From the NCBI RefSeq assembly GCF_014190915.1, contig NZ_JACHVU010000002.1:643576-707575 (forward strand): a DNA stretch of 64,000 bases, read 5' to 3'. The notes beneath the pieces are model-generated. The model was not told the origin of the DNA and did not search any database. It worked only from the letters and a program-made list of their open reading frames with translations. Numbering within the stretch: the first letter of the stretch is position 1; every line of letters starts with the position of its first letter. Position numbers and translations under genes: made by a program. The DNA is from Mycolicibacterium iranicum (lineage in GTDB: Bacteria > Actinomycetota > Actinomycetes > Mycobacteriales > Mycobacteriaceae). Positions 9,330-18,042 of this stretch are shown here, one piece after another.

Positions 9330-10220
9330 ATGAACATGCCCGCCACCGACACCGGTGGCGGGCATGTTCGTTTACGTCTCGACATCGCTTACGACGGCAC
9401 CGATTTCGCCGGCTGGGCGACACAGGCCGGGCATCGCACGGTGGCAGGTGTCGTCGACGACGCGCTGACGACGATCTTCCGGACGCCGGTGGTCACCCGC
9501 GCGGCCGGACGGACTGATTCAGGGGTGCACGCCACGGGTCAGGTCGCCCACGTCGACGTCCCGGCGGGCGCCCTCCACCACGCCTACCCCAGGACGCCGC
9601 GTCCCGCCGAGCCAGAATTCGGGCCGCTCGTCCGCCGCCTCGGCCGGATGCTTACCGAGGATGTGCGCGTTCGCGGGATCACACGCGCCCCAGAAGGATT
9701 CGATGCCCGATTCTCGGCGCTGCGCCGCCACTACGTCTACCGCCTGTCGACCGCGCCCTACGGTGTGGAGCCGGCGCAGGCGCGGTTCGTCACGGCCTGG
9801 CCCCGGCCTCTCGACGTCGGGGCGATGACTGCGGCGGCGCAGACCCTGCTGGGCCTGCGCGACTTCGCCGCATTCTGCCGCCACCGGGAGGGCGCGACGA
9901 CCATCCGGGAACTGCAACGCCTCGACTGTGTCCGTGACGGTCATCGGATCGAGGTCCTCGTCAGCGCCGATGCGTTCTGCTGGAACATGGTCCGCTCACT
10001 GGTCGGTGCGCTTCTGGCCGTCGGCGAGCACCGGCGGGACGCCGCGTGGTGCGCCGCGCTCCTGAAATCCACTCGTCGCTCCAGCGACTTCGCGGCCGCA
10101 CCGGCGCGCGGGCTGACGCTGGTCGGCGTCGACTACCCGCCCGACGACGAGCTGCTCGCCCGCAACCTCGTGACCCGGGACCTTCGGACCGCCGACCCGA
10201 AAGCTCCGGACGCCGGCTGA
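9330..10220 (+). CDS. truA: tRNA pseudouridine(38-40) synthase TruA
   Basis: About 296 residues. TruA converts uridines 38, 39 and/or 40 in the tRNA anticodon stem. The catalytic Asp is in [20 protein letters not shown], and the core opens [20 protein letters not shown]. In-frame starts are ATG 9330 and ATG 9336; neither has a clear ribosome site, and both lie inside the 17-bp stem of the hairpin at 9332-9369. No in-frame ATG/GTG/TTG is seen between the hairpin and the conserved LRLDIAYDG. The gene is 7 bases past rplQ and ends 1 base before the convergent cutinase gene. In M. tuberculosis the same rplQ-truA order is followed by cutinase genes. Confidence 0.93.
   Translation: MNMPATDTGGGHVRLRLDIAYDGTDFAGWATQAGHRTVAGVVDDALTTIFRTPVVTRAAGRTDSGVHATGQVAHVDVPAGALHHAYPRTPRPAEPEFGPLVRRLGRMLTEDVRVRGITRAPEGFDARFSALRRHYVYRLSTAPYGVEPAQARFVTAWPRPLDVGAMTAAAQTLLGLRDFAAFCRHREGATTIRELQRLDCVRDGHRIEVLVSADAFCWNMVRSLVGALLAVGEHRRDAAWCAALLKSTRRSSDFAAAPARGLTLVGVDYPPDDELLARNLVTRDLRTADPKAPDAG
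9332..9369 (+). terminator. 17-bp stem hairpin after rplQ, overlapping the truA start
   Basis: GAACATGCCCGCCACCG (9332-9348), loop ACAC, and the exact complement CGGTGGCGGGCATGTTC (9353-9369), then GTTTACG. The strength, 4-base loop and place (10 bases past the rplQ stop) fit a terminator or attenuator of the ribosomal operon. There is no clear U-tract. Because both possible truA ATG codons lie in the 5' arm, the same structure would hide the truA start in the RNA. Confidence 0.62.
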
Positions 10221-10221
10221 G

Positions 10222-10881
10222 TCAGATGCGGGGCGCGACGAAGTCCGCGGCCTGGTTGACCATCCCCGCGTCGATGTAAGCGGGCGCGAGGTGGTCGGCC
10301 CAGTAGTCCTGCCAGTTCTCCGGATCGGTCGGATTGCAGATCGGGTCGTCGCCGTGGCACAACTCGATGGTGCGTTCGCGGTAGAGCGGGTTGAAGTTGG
10401 AGATCGGACCGACCCACGCGATGCCGTTGCCGAACAGGGCGACCGCGGCGATGTTCCGGTCGGCTCCGGCGGGCAGTGGGCGTTTGAAACCGAACGCCGC
10501 GATCGGCACGGCCAGCACCACGTCGGTGACGGCTGCGCCGAGGGAGTAGCCGCCGAGCACCAGGCGCGTGTTGGGGCAGTTGTCCATCATGTACTGGACG
10601 CGCCCGCTCATGTCGTTGGCGCCGATGTCGATCTCGGTGTCGGCCGGGTACTTGACCGCGTAGAGGTCGATGTCCTTGCCGGTCTTGTTCCGCAGTGCGC
10701 TGATCAACGCGTTACCGATCTGGCCGGGACCGCTGGGTTCGATGCGGCCGCGAGCGAAGATCAGCTCTGCGTCGGGGCAGGACTGGGCCGACGCGGACGG
10801 CGGCACCACGAGCGCGGCGGCGCCGAGGACGAGCGCAGCCGCCAGCGAGAAGACCCGGAATTTTCGCTGCTGTCGAATCAC
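10222..10881 (-). CDS. Secreted cutinase-family serine esterase (copy 1)
   Basis: 219 residues from GTG 10881, chosen because it gives a proper signal peptide (IRQQRKFRVF then a hydrophobic run, cleavage near PSASAQS). The alpha/beta hydrolase core has the cutinase signature LGGYSLGAAV with the nucleophile Ser, the CHGDDPIC block with the catalytic Asp, and a later His (ADHLAPAY). Disulfide cysteines (SCPDAE, DNCPNT) are conserved. Relative to its two neighbours the nucleophile elbow is GYSLG instead of GYSQG, and the C-terminal part is more divergent. Mycobacterial cutinase-like proteins hydrolyse lipid esters or phospholipids. It ends 1 base from the convergent truA stop. Confidence 0.88.
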   Translation of the reverse strand: MIRQQRKFRVFSLAAALVLGAAALVVPPSASAQSCPDAELIFARGRIEPSGPGQIGNALISALRNKTGKDIDLYAVKYPADTEIDIGANDMSGRVQYMMDNCPNTRLVLGGYSLGAAVTDVVLAVPIAAFGFKRPLPAGADRNIAAVALFGNGIAWVGPISNFNPLYRERTIELCHGDDPICNPTDPENWQDYWADHLAPAYIDAGMVNQAADFVAPRI

Positions 10882-10909
10882 TTCGCCGATCTTAATAGTC
10901 TTCCGGCGT

Positions 10910-11587
10910 TCAGACCCGGCCTGCGGCAAACCCGGCCGCCTGGCCGATGAACGGAGACCGTTCGTAGCTCGTGTGGGCGAAGGGGTTGCGACCGTCGGAG
11001 CAGATCGGGTCGCCGTCGGCACACAGGTCGATCGCCTTGCCGGCGAAGGACCCGCTCGCCGAGACGGGGTTGCCGAACTTGGTGGCCGGATTGCCGAAGA
11101 CCGCGACCGCGGCGACGTTGCCGTTGAGCCCACCCGGCAGCGGCGGCGCCGACCCGATGTTGCCGATCCGGTTGCCCAGGGGCGGCACGCCCGCGAGCAT
11201 GTCCACCACCGCGGCGCCCTGCGAGTAACCGCCGAGGACGATGCGGGTGCCGGGGCACTGGGCCGCCATCGTGGCGATACGGCCGGTAGCGTCGGTCGCA
11301 CCGACCGCGGTGTTGAGGAAGTCGTAGCTGGCGGGGTAGTTCACACCGTAGACGCCGACGGTGCGGCCGCCGAGTTGGTTCCTGAGCTGGTCGGCGAGGG
11401 CCTGGCCGACGCGTCCGACGCCGGCGGGCTCGCTGGTACCGCGGGCGAACACCACCTCCACGTCCGGGCAGGGCTGGGCGGAAGCCGTGGTCACGGGCAG
11501 GACGGTGGCCGTCACGGTGAGGCCCAACGGCACCATCACGGCAGCGGCGGCCGCGGCGATCCGGCGGCTCAGTCGATCGAAAAGCAC
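10910..11587 (-). CDS. Secreted cutinase-family serine esterase (copy 2)
   Basis: 225 residues with a signal peptide (MLFDRLSRRIAAAAAAVMVP, cleavage near TASAQP). The catalytic set is intact: GGYSQGAAVVD (Ser), DGDPIC (Asp) and AHTSYER (His), with paired cysteines (PCPDVE, AQCPGT, DLCADGDPIC). It lies 28 bases upstream of copy 1 and 24 bases downstream of copy 3, so the three probably form one transcript. It is closest in sequence to copy 3 (shared VVFARGT.EP.G.GRVG). Such proteins (Culp family) are exported by the Sec route and act on ester lipids of the envelope or the environment. Confidence 0.92.
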   Translation of the reverse strand: MLFDRLSRRIAAAAAAVMVPLGLTVTATVLPVTTASAQPCPDVEVVFARGTSEPAGVGRVGQALADQLRNQLGGRTVGVYGVNYPASYDFLNTAVGATDATGRIATMAAQCPGTRIVLGGYSQGAAVVDMLAGVPPLGNRIGNIGSAPPLPGGLNGNVAAVAVFGNPATKFGNPVSASGSFAGKAIDLCADGDPICSDGRNPFAHTSYERSPFIGQAAGFAAGRV

Positions 11588-11611
11588 AAGACACCGTAAC
11601 GCATAGCTGGA

Positions 11612-12277
11612 CTAAACGATACCGGCGACGAACGCCGCGGCCCGGTCGGTGAAGCCCGCGGGCCCGTAGTTGCTGTGGGCGGCGATGTCGTCACCGGACG
11701 AACACACCGGATCGGCGCCGTTGCACAGATCGATCGACCGTGAACCCCAGACCGGGCTCGCCGTGATGGGTAGTCCCACCTTCGTGGTGGGGTTGCCGAA
11801 CAGCGCGATGGCGGCGACGAAATCCGGTGCGTTCGGGGGCAGGGGATTGGTGAATCCGACCGCCGGGAACGGCACCGCAGCGATGACGTCGATGACCGCG
11901 GCCCCCTGCGAATAGCCGCCGAGGACCAAACGGGTCTGCGGGCAGTTGGCCATCATCCACTGGACGTGGGCGCTGGCGTCGTTGGCGCCGCCGGCCGCGG
12001 CAAGGAAGTCGAAGGTCGCGGGATACACGACGGCGTAGGACCCGACGGACCGGCCGCCGACGCGTCCTCGCAGCGAGTCCACGAACGCCGCCCCGACACG
12101 ACCGAGGCCCACAGGCTCGTCGGTGCCGCGCGCGAAGACGACCTCGATGTCGGGGCAGCCCTGGGCGGCGGCGACCGGAGCCGTCGCGGTCGGCACGATC
12201 AGCAGGGCGGCCGCGGTGGCGACTGCGGCGATCAGCGCCGCGATCCGGCGTGACCCGGTTTCAAGATCGATCTTCAC
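11612..12277 (-). CDS. Secreted cutinase-family serine esterase (copy 3)
   Basis: 221 residues. The signal peptide MKIDLETGSRRIAALIAAVA runs into a hydrophobic core with cleavage near VAAAQG. The catalytic Ser is in GGYSQGAAVID, the Asp in NGADPVC and the His in AAHSNYGP; disulfide cysteines are as in copy 2. The start ATG overlaps the stop of the DMT-transporter gene by 4 bases (ATGA), so it is translationally coupled to it. It is the first of three tandem cutinases; M. tuberculosis has two (cut3, cut4) in the equivalent place beside ESX-4. Confidence 0.92.
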   Translation of the reverse strand: MKIDLETGSRRIAALIAAVATAAALLIVPTATAPVAAAQGCPDIEVVFARGTDEPVGLGRVGAAFVDSLRGRVGGRSVGSYAVVYPATFDFLAAAGGANDASAHVQWMMANCPQTRLVLGGYSQGAAVIDVIAAVPFPAVGFTNPLPPNAPDFVAAIALFGNPTTKVGLPITASPVWGSRSIDLCNGADPVCSSGDDIAAHSNYGPAGFTDRAAAFVAGIV

Positions 12278-13299
12278 GCCTCGATGTTAGCCGCCGTGGT
12301 GACCTGCGACGGTGCATCCGGCCACGTGACCGCCGGTGTCTCGGCCGGCTCGCTCCGGTCGCCCTGCCGGGCCAGTGCCAGCCCGGCCAGGACGATCGCG
12401 CCGCCGACGGCCTGGGTCACCGTCATGGCCTCACCGAGCAGCACCCATGCCGCCAGGACGGCGAACATGACCTCCGAGAGTCCGACCAGGGACGCGAACC
12501 GGGGCCGCAGGCGCGCGATCCCGACGATCCCCAGGGTGTAGGCGATCGCGGTCGGGATCAACGCCAGCGCGATGACGGGCACCAGCCACGACGTGCTCCA
12601 CCCGGCGACCACGGTGTTGTTCGCCGTGAACGTCAACGGCATCGCCCCGGTCAGGCCCAGGGCGGCCACGGTCACGGCGCCGAAGATCAGGCCGGCGGTG
12701 GCCAGGGTGATCGGATGCAGGGCCGGGGTGTCGTCGGAGGTCTCGCCGCCGACCTTGTCCGACATGAGGAAGTAGCACGCCGCGCAGACGGCGGCCGCCA
12801 GGCCCCAGCCGACCCCGACGAGATTGATGTGCGATGCCGCCAGCCCGTCGGATCCGACGATGCCCAGCACCAGCATGATCCCGGCCACGGCGAGCCCGAC
12901 ACCGGCGAGTGTGAGAGTGGTCGGCCGCCGGCGCGTGGTCGCCCACAACCAGCCCACCACGAGAATCGGGGAGGTGTACTCCAGGAGCAGCGCGACGCCC
13001 ACGGACAGGTGGGAGACGGCGTTGTAGTAGAAGAGCTGCGCGCCGGCGATCGGTACGAGACCGTAGAGCACGACGGTGCGCGCGTGGTGGCGCGCCTCGC
13101 GCAGCCAGCCGGGGCGCACCACGGTCGCGAACACGGCCATGGCGAGCGCCCCTCCGGCCAGGCGGGCGGTGACGGCCGCGGTGGGGCTCCACCCGGCTTC
13201 CATCAGCGCCTTGGCGAAAGGTCCGGAGCAACCGAACGCGAGGGCGGAGCCGATGGCGAAGAGCAAGCCGGACCGGAAGCGGGTCTCGATAGCAGCCAT
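12274..13299 (-). CDS. EamA/DMT-family membrane exporter
   Basis: 341 residues, ten predicted transmembrane helices arranged as two EamA repeats (about 10-150 and 165-310). The start ATG 13299 (MAAIETRFRSG) was chosen over an in-frame start 36 bases upstream, because GGAGG sits 9 bases before 13299. The first helix (LLFAIGSALAFGCSGPFAKA) and the repeated GVGLAVAGIMLVLG pattern are typical of drug/metabolite transporters. The substrate is unknown; many family members export amino acids or metabolites. It is transcribed divergently from the CGNR regulator, with a dyad operator between them, so the regulator probably controls it. Confidence 0.88.
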   Translation of the reverse strand: MAAIETRFRSGLLFAIGSALAFGCSGPFAKALMEAGWSPTAAVTARLAGGALAMAVFATVVRPGWLREARHHARTVVLYGLVPIAGAQLFYYNAVSHLSVGVALLLEYTSPILVVGWLWATTRRRPTTLTLAGVGLAVAGIMLVLGIVGSDGLAASHINLVGVGWGLAAAVCAACYFLMSDKVGGETSDDTPALHPITLATAGLIFGAVTVAALGLTGAMPLTFTANNTVVAGWSTSWLVPVIALALIPTAIAYTLGIVGIARLRPRFASLVGLSEVMFAVLAAWVLLGEAMTVTQAVGGAIVLAGLALARQGDRSEPAETPAVTWPDAPSQVTTAANIEA

Positions 13300-13333
13300 G
13301 AAGGGGTACCTCCGGGTCCTGACAAGGGAAGAC

Positions 13334-13357
13334 ATGAGTAAAATCAGCTTTGGTCAT
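13334..13357. promoter_or_regulatory. Dyad operator between DMT transporter and CGNR regulator
   Basis: ATGAGTAAA (13334-13342), 6 bases, TTTGGTCAT (13349-13357): half-sites agree as ATGA-nn-AAA inverted. A third half-site (TCATGAGTCAAA, about 13378-13389) covers the start codon of the regulator. Position between divergent genes suggests autoregulation and repression of the transporter. The dyad is seen directly; the binding protein is inferred. Confidence 0.45.
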
Positions 13358-13379
13358 GACGCTACCGCCGAAAGGAGTC

Positions 13380-13940
13380 ATGAGTCAAATGCTTTTCACC
13401 CATGACACCGAGCTCACACTGCGCGCCGCCAGCATCCTGATCAACACCGACCGCGTGGACGGGGAGCAGCTGGCGGACATGTCGGCGCTGGACCGGTACC
13501 TGGATTCCTTCGGCTGGACCGGACGACGTGACCACGACGACGCCGAACTCGAGGCGGTGCGTCAACTACGCGCCCGACTGGGCCGCATCTGGGAGAGCGC
13601 CGGCGACGAGGTCCGTGCCGTCGATCAGGTCAACGCGCTGCTCTCCGACACCAAGGCGTCGCCGTGGCTCACCCGCCACCCCGAGATGCCCGACTGGCAC
13701 CTGCACCTGGCCTCGATCCACGATCCGCTGTCTCAGCGGATGGGCGCCGAGATGGCGATGGCGCTGGCCGACCTCATCCGCTCCGGGGAGCTCCGCAGGC
13801 TCAAGATCTGTGCCGCTCCCGACTGCGAGGCCACATTGGTCGACCTCTCCCGCAACCGGTCGGGAAAGTTCTGCGACACCGGCAACTGCGGTAACCGGCA
13901 GCACGTCGCCGCCTACCGGGAGCGCCGCTCCAACAAGTGA
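13380..13940 (+). CDS. CGNR zinc-finger transcriptional regulator
   Basis: 186 residues from ATG 13380, supported by AAAGGAG at 13370-13376; an in-frame ATG at 13359 (within the longer reading that opens at 13350) lacks such a site. The N-terminal region (about 10-130) is the ABATE-like stress domain. The C-terminal zinc ribbon has CAAPDCEATLVDLSRNRS then GKFCDTGNCGNRQHVAAYRE, which contains the CGNR signature and four zinc cysteines. Proteins of this kind are DNA-binding regulators, often next to the transporter or enzyme they control. Here the divergent DMT exporter is the obvious candidate. The inducer is unknown. Confidence 0.9.
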   Translation: MSQMLFTHDTELTLRAASILINTDRVDGEQLADMSALDRYLDSFGWTGRRDHDDAELEAVRQLRARLGRIWESAGDEVRAVDQVNALLSDTKASPWLTRHPEMPDWHLHLASIHDPLSQRMGAEMAMALADLIRSGELRRLKICAAPDCEATLVDLSRNRSGKFCDTGNCGNRQHVAAYRERRSNK

Positions 13941-13982
13941 TCCGACCCTCCGCGCGGCGTCGATAGGCTGGCCGCGGGGGAG

Positions 13983-15380
13983 ATGATGGGGCAACCGACG
14001 ACACGGCTGCAGATCAGCGGACACCGCTTTCTGGCCCGCCGTATGGAACATGCACTGGTACGCGGCGACACCCGCATGCTCGATGATCCGCTTCGCGGAC
14101 AGTCGCTTTCGCTCTGCGCCGGTGCAGTCCTCGCGGTCATCGTGGTGGCCGTGTGCGCAGTCCTGGCATTCGTGCGGCCCGGCGGCGCGCTCGGTGACGC
14201 GCCGGTGGTCGTCGTGCGTGAGACCGGCGCGACGTACGTGCGCATCGACGGTGTTCTCCACCCCGTCGCCAACCTCGCTTCTGCGCGCCTGATCGTCGGC
14301 GCCCCCGCCGAACCGGCGATGGTGTCGAAGAAGGCCGTCGACCGGGCCGCCCGCGGCCCCCAGGTCGGCATCCTCGGTGCCCCGGAGGACATCTCGCCGC
14401 CGCTGCGCGCCGAGGAGGCCGGGTGGACCGTCTGCGACGACGACCGGGGAGCGACGACCGTGATCGGCGGGCGGCTCCCGGATGCGGTCGGCGTCGCCGG
14501 GCGCAGCGTGCTCGTGACCCCGCGAGACGGGCCCGCCGCGGTGACGTACCTGCTCCACGGAGCCTGGCGCTCGCGGGTCGACCTCAGGCACCCGGCGGTG
14601 GTGCGGGCGCTGCGGCTCGACGGCGTTGTACCCAGGGAGGTTTCGCAGGTCCTGCTCGCGGCGATCCCCGAGGCGCCGGCCATCGCACCGCCGCGGATCC
14701 CCGGGCTCGGCGCGCCCGGTCCGGGCCGGCTGAATGATCATCCGGTGGGGACGGTGGTGACCGTGGCGCGTGCAGACCGCGCGACCGACGATCTCTTCGT
14801 GGTCCTTCCCGACGGTCTGCAGCGCATCGGGGAGGTCGCCGCCGACCTCATCCGGTACACCGATGCCCGTGCCGGAGCGCAGATCCCGGCAGTGCCGGCC
14901 GAGGTCGTCGGCTCGGTACCGGTGGTGACCTCGCTTCCGGTCGCGACGTTTCCCCCACGCGGTGGGGTCGTCGATGAGCCCGTCGTGTGCGCGGTATGGC
15001 GGCAGGATCGCGGCGGAACCGGTTCGCGCACGGCGCTTCTCGTGGACACGTCACTCCCGCGTACCGCTGCGGCCCTCACCCTCGCCCAGCAGGACGGCGG
15101 GGGCCCCGCCGTCGACGCGGTGGCCGTGCCGCCGGGTCGGAGCATGTTCGTCCGGTCGGTGGGGCTCACCGGCGACGGGGCCAGTGCGGGCTCGCTGTTC
15201 CTGGTGACGGTCAGCGGCGTGCGCCACGGTGTGCGAGACGGTAGCAGCGCTGCGGCTCTGGGCCTCGGAGAACCTGCGGTGCCGGCGCCGTGGCCGGTTC
15301 TGGCCGCACTCCCGCGCGGGCCCGAACTCAGCCGCGAGGCCGCCTCAGCGATCAGAGACGGTGTCGCTGCGGCGCCGTAA
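13983..15380 (+). CDS. eccB4: ESX-4 secretion system protein EccB4
   Basis: 465 residues. An N-terminal cytoplasmic arm (MMGQPTTRLQISGHRFLARR) carries the conserved EccB start, followed by one transmembrane helix (about 43-64, LCAGAVLAVIVVAVCAVLAF). A large periplasmic domain of R1-R4 repeats begins GDAPVVVVRETGATYVRIDG. EccB is part of the EccBCDE core membrane complex of type VII secretion. The start is ATG 13983 or ATG 13986, with a GGGGGAG ribosome site. The gene converges on mycP4 and the two coding regions overlap by 36 bp. As expected for ESX-4, no eccA, eccE, PE or PPE gene is present. Confidence 0.93.
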   Translation: MMGQPTTRLQISGHRFLARRMEHALVRGDTRMLDDPLRGQSLSLCAGAVLAVIVVAVCAVLAFVRPGGALGDAPVVVVRETGATYVRIDGVLHPVANLASARLIVGAPAEPAMVSKKAVDRAARGPQVGILGAPEDISPPLRAEEAGWTVCDDDRGATTVIGGRLPDAVGVAGRSVLVTPRDGPAAVTYLLHGAWRSRVDLRHPAVVRALRLDGVVPREVSQVLLAAIPEAPAIAPPRIPGLGAPGPGRLNDHPVGTVVTVARADRATDDLFVVLPDGLQRIGEVAADLIRYTDARAGAQIPAVPAEVVGSVPVVTSLPVATFPPRGGVVDEPVVCAVWRQDRGGTGSRTALLVDTSLPRTAAALTLAQQDGGGPAVDAVAVPPGRSMFVRSVGLTGDGASAGSLFLVTVSGVRHGVRDGSSAAALGLGEPAVPAPWPVLAALPRGPELSREAASAIRDGVAAAP

Positions 15381-16673
15381 CCGCCCGGCCACGGTCGACG
15401 CGACAGCGACTCCGACGGTCAGCAGCACACAGACGGCTGCCCCCCGCAGCGCTGTCCTCGCCTGCCCCGGTGCGTTGCGGGTTCCCGCCGCACTCATCGG
15501 TACGGCCGGTCGCGGTGGTGACGGCGTCGCACCCGGACCGGTGACGGCTGCCAGGGGATCGATCACACCATGGCCGACAACGGGACTCCAGCCTGAGGAC
15601 GGGGGGTGGGCGGTGTCTTCGATGCGCTGCATCACCTGTCGTGCCGTAAGTTCGGGGGACCGGGCCCGCACGAGTGCGACGACCGCGGTGACGACCGGAA
15701 CCGCATAGCTGGTGCCCGACAACGGATGACCGGACGGCGACATGTCGACCAGGCCGTCGCCGGTCGAGGCCAACGACACCACTTCCTCGCCCGGTGCCGC
15801 GACATCCACCCACGGACCGGCCAGGGTGAACGGAGATGCCGCACCGTCGGGCCCCACCGAGCCGACCGTCAGCACCAGGTCGTCGTACCAGGCCGGGCTC
15901 GCGACGGTCGACAGCCGACCGCCGCGCGTGGCTTCGCGGGGGTTCTGCTCCTGGCACTGACCTGGGCCGCCGACGTTGCCCGCGGCAGTGACGACGACGG
16001 CGTTCTTCACGTCCACCGCGTAGGACAGCGCCGCGCCGAGGGCCTGGTCGCCGACGTCGGTTCCGGCAGGCACGCAGGCCACGGTGGAGATGTTGACGAC
16101 CGTCGCACCGAGATCGGCGGCGGTGCGCACTGCGGCGGCGAGGGTCGCGACATCGCCCGCCCCGGTCCCGCCAGGGTCGTCGATCGCGTGGAACTTGTTG
16201 CTGGACTGCCGGATCGACAGAAGCGAAACTTCCGGAGCGATACCGCGGAACCCGTCCGGATCGGCTGAATCCGGCGTGGCTCCGATGATGCCGGCGACGA
16301 TGGTGCCGTGTCCGTCGCAGTCGTTGGTCCCGTCGTGACGCGACACGTAGTCCCCGCCGGGGATGAGGTGCGGCAACCGGCGGTGCCGGGACACCCCCGT
16401 ATCGATCACGGCCACGGTCTGGCCCGCGCCGCGTGTCAGCGCCCACACCGTCGTCAGGTCGAGCCCACTGAGCTGGCCCGGCCGCCCGGTCGCCGGTGGT
16501 GGCGCGGCCTCGCACTCGTCGTACTGCGCGGTCGGCTCGGGCGGGATCGCCGGGGCGGCGCCCGGAAGCAGGCGCTCATCTACCGGTGGCGGGGTCTCCG
16601 CAGCCGCCGGGGCCGCGCTCTGAAGCGCCAGCAGCACCGCGACCGCAAGGAGCGGCCCCGCCCGCGACGTCAC
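15345..16673 (-). CDS. mycP4: Mycosin-4, membrane-anchored subtilisin-like protease
   Basis: 442 residues from GTG 16673, which overlaps the eccD4 stop by 4 bases (GTGA). The signal peptide (LLAVAVLLALQSAAPAAAE) is followed by an S8 protease domain with the complete triad: Asp in VIDTGV (about 95), His in CDGHGTIVAGI (about 127) and Ser in SGTSYAVPVV (about 340). The oxyanion Asn is in AAGNVGG. A Pro-rich linker leads to a C-terminal transmembrane helix (about 408-430) and a basic tail. Mycosins are essential for ESX secretion and stabilise the membrane complex. The 3' end overlaps eccB4 on the opposite strand. Confidence 0.93.
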   Translation of the reverse strand: MTSRAGPLLAVAVLLALQSAAPAAAETPPPVDERLLPGAAPAIPPEPTAQYDECEAAPPPATGRPGQLSGLDLTTVWALTRGAGQTVAVIDTGVSRHRRLPHLIPGGDYVSRHDGTNDCDGHGTIVAGIIGATPDSADPDGFRGIAPEVSLLSIRQSSNKFHAIDDPGGTGAGDVATLAAAVRTAADLGATVVNISTVACVPAGTDVGDQALGAALSYAVDVKNAVVVTAAGNVGGPGQCQEQNPREATRGGRLSTVASPAWYDDLVLTVGSVGPDGAASPFTLAGPWVDVAAPGEEVVSLASTGDGLVDMSPSGHPLSGTSYAVPVVTAVVALVRARSPELTARQVMQRIEDTAHPPSSGWSPVVGHGVIDPLAAVTGPGATPSPPRPAVPMSAAGTRNAPGQARTALRGAAVCVLLTVGVAVASTVAGRLRRRSDTVSDR

Positions 16674-17983
16674 GACAAGCTCAGATCTCGGACGAATCCG
16701 TACAACCCGGTCGTCCAGAACGCCAACGGGAACACGGCGACGAGCACGGCATACTCCGCGAGCTGAAAGGTGTTGGCGGCCATCGGCCCCGGGGTGCGGG
16801 CCCGATGTCCCCACCACGCAGCGGCGATCGAAACCGCGGCCGCTACCGTGCAGATCCAGTACCCTTGCGCCGGTGCCGCCGCCACCCCAGCGACCAGTGC
16901 TGCGCCGAGCGCGACGGAACCTGCTGCGGCCAAAAGGGTTCGGCGGCGCGCATCGGCGTGGCATCTCAGCCGCAGCATCAACAGCGCGCCGAGGTCTGCG
17001 CACAGGGCGGCGTCCAGGAGTGCCGGGTGCCGCTGACCGACCGCCGCCGCAGCGACCACGACGGTGCCGAGCGCGGTCGAGGCGCACCAACCCGCCATCA
17101 ATGCGGTCAACGTGTTGTGCGCCAATTCCGCTCGGCTCCCGTCGACCTCAGGCTGCGCTGGACCCAACCGGGTGAGCAGGATCGTGAGCCGCGGCGCCGC
17201 AGACAGGGCCGCGACCGACAGCACGGCCAACACCACTGCGGCCGCGCCGACGTCGACGGCGACGGCGACCGACAACGCAGCTGCGGCGGCCACGGCCGCG
17301 GCGGCCGCCGCGGAAGCGGTCAGCGCCGCGTTGCCCACGCCGAGCTTGGTCAGCACGGTGCATGTCGCCAGCGCCGAGCATGCGGCGAGCAGCGTCGCGG
17401 CGGGCCACGGGGCCCCGGCGGTCGCGAGGATCGCGGCCGCGGTGCCGAAGACCAGCGCCGCCGCGCTCAGCACGAGCGACAGGTCGCGGTCGGTCCGGCC
17501 GGCGGACACCGAAGCCGCCGCCGCGGCCGCGCCCAGGACGGCGGCCGACCAGAGATGCCGGCTTCCTTCCTCGGTCAGGCCCGACCACGCCATGATCACG
17601 GCCGACGCCGCGCAGCCTGCCGTGGCGACTGCGGCGACGATACGGCGACTCGCGGCATCGTCGGGGCCTGCGCACTGCGCAGCGACGACCCCGGACGGGT
17701 CCGCCGGGGTCAGGCGTGGCCGAGGCACCGGCCGGGATGCCAGCACCACCACATCACCGTCCCGGATCGCATTGTCACGCAACGACAGTGCGGAATTCAG
17801 CGGCGAGCCGGCAAGCCGGGTCAGGAACCACCACTGCTGCCCGGCTGTGTCACCGAAGATCGTGTCGACGAGCGACGGCATCAGCTCGCCCACCGGCCGG
17901 TCGGCCGGCAGAACCAGATCGACCGTCGCGCACTGATCGGCACCGGTCACGTCCACCGACACCCTGCACATCGTATGTGGCAC
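16670..17983 (-). CDS. eccD4: ESX-4 secretion system membrane channel protein EccD4
   Basis: 437 residues. Residues about 8-85 form a ubiquitin-like (YukD) cytoplasmic domain (CRVSVDVTGADQCATVDLVL), followed by about eleven closely packed transmembrane helices that are very Ala/Val-rich. EccD forms the multi-helix rim of the type VII inner-membrane complex and binds EccC and EccB. The start is GTG 17983; a downstream ATG at 17971 (MCRVSVDV) is a real alternative, since the GAGG at 17991-17988 is only 4 bases or so from the GTG. It is divergent from eccC4 across 94 bp and coupled to mycP4 downstream. Confidence 0.92.
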   Translation of the reverse strand: MPHTMCRVSVDVTGADQCATVDLVLPADRPVGELMPSLVDTIFGDTAGQQWWFLTRLAGSPLNSALSLRDNAIRDGDVVVLASRPVPRPRLTPADPSGVVAAQCAGPDDAASRRIVAAVATAGCAASAVIMAWSGLTEEGSRHLWSAAVLGAAAAAASVSAGRTDRDLSLVLSAAALVFGTAAAILATAGAPWPAATLLAACSALATCTVLTKLGVGNAALTASAAAAAAVAAAAALSVAVAVDVGAAAVVLAVLSVAALSAAPRLTILLTRLGPAQPEVDGSRAELAHNTLTALMAGWCASTALGTVVVAAAAVGQRHPALLDAALCADLGALLMLRLRCHADARRRTLLAAAGSVALGAALVAGVAAAPAQGYWICTVAAAVSIAAAWWGHRARTPGPMAANTFQLAEYAVLVAVFPLAFWTTGLYGFVRDLSLS

Positions 17984-18042
17984 CGCCTCAACGTAACTCG
18001 GGTCACGCCGGGGTCGCTGCGCAAGTTCGTCGGCCTGTGGAT

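Noticed and set aside
13940..13983. A SigM-type promoter before eccB4
   Set aside because: A CGTCG occurs near 13957, but the position 17 bp upstream reads AGTGA rather than GGAAC.
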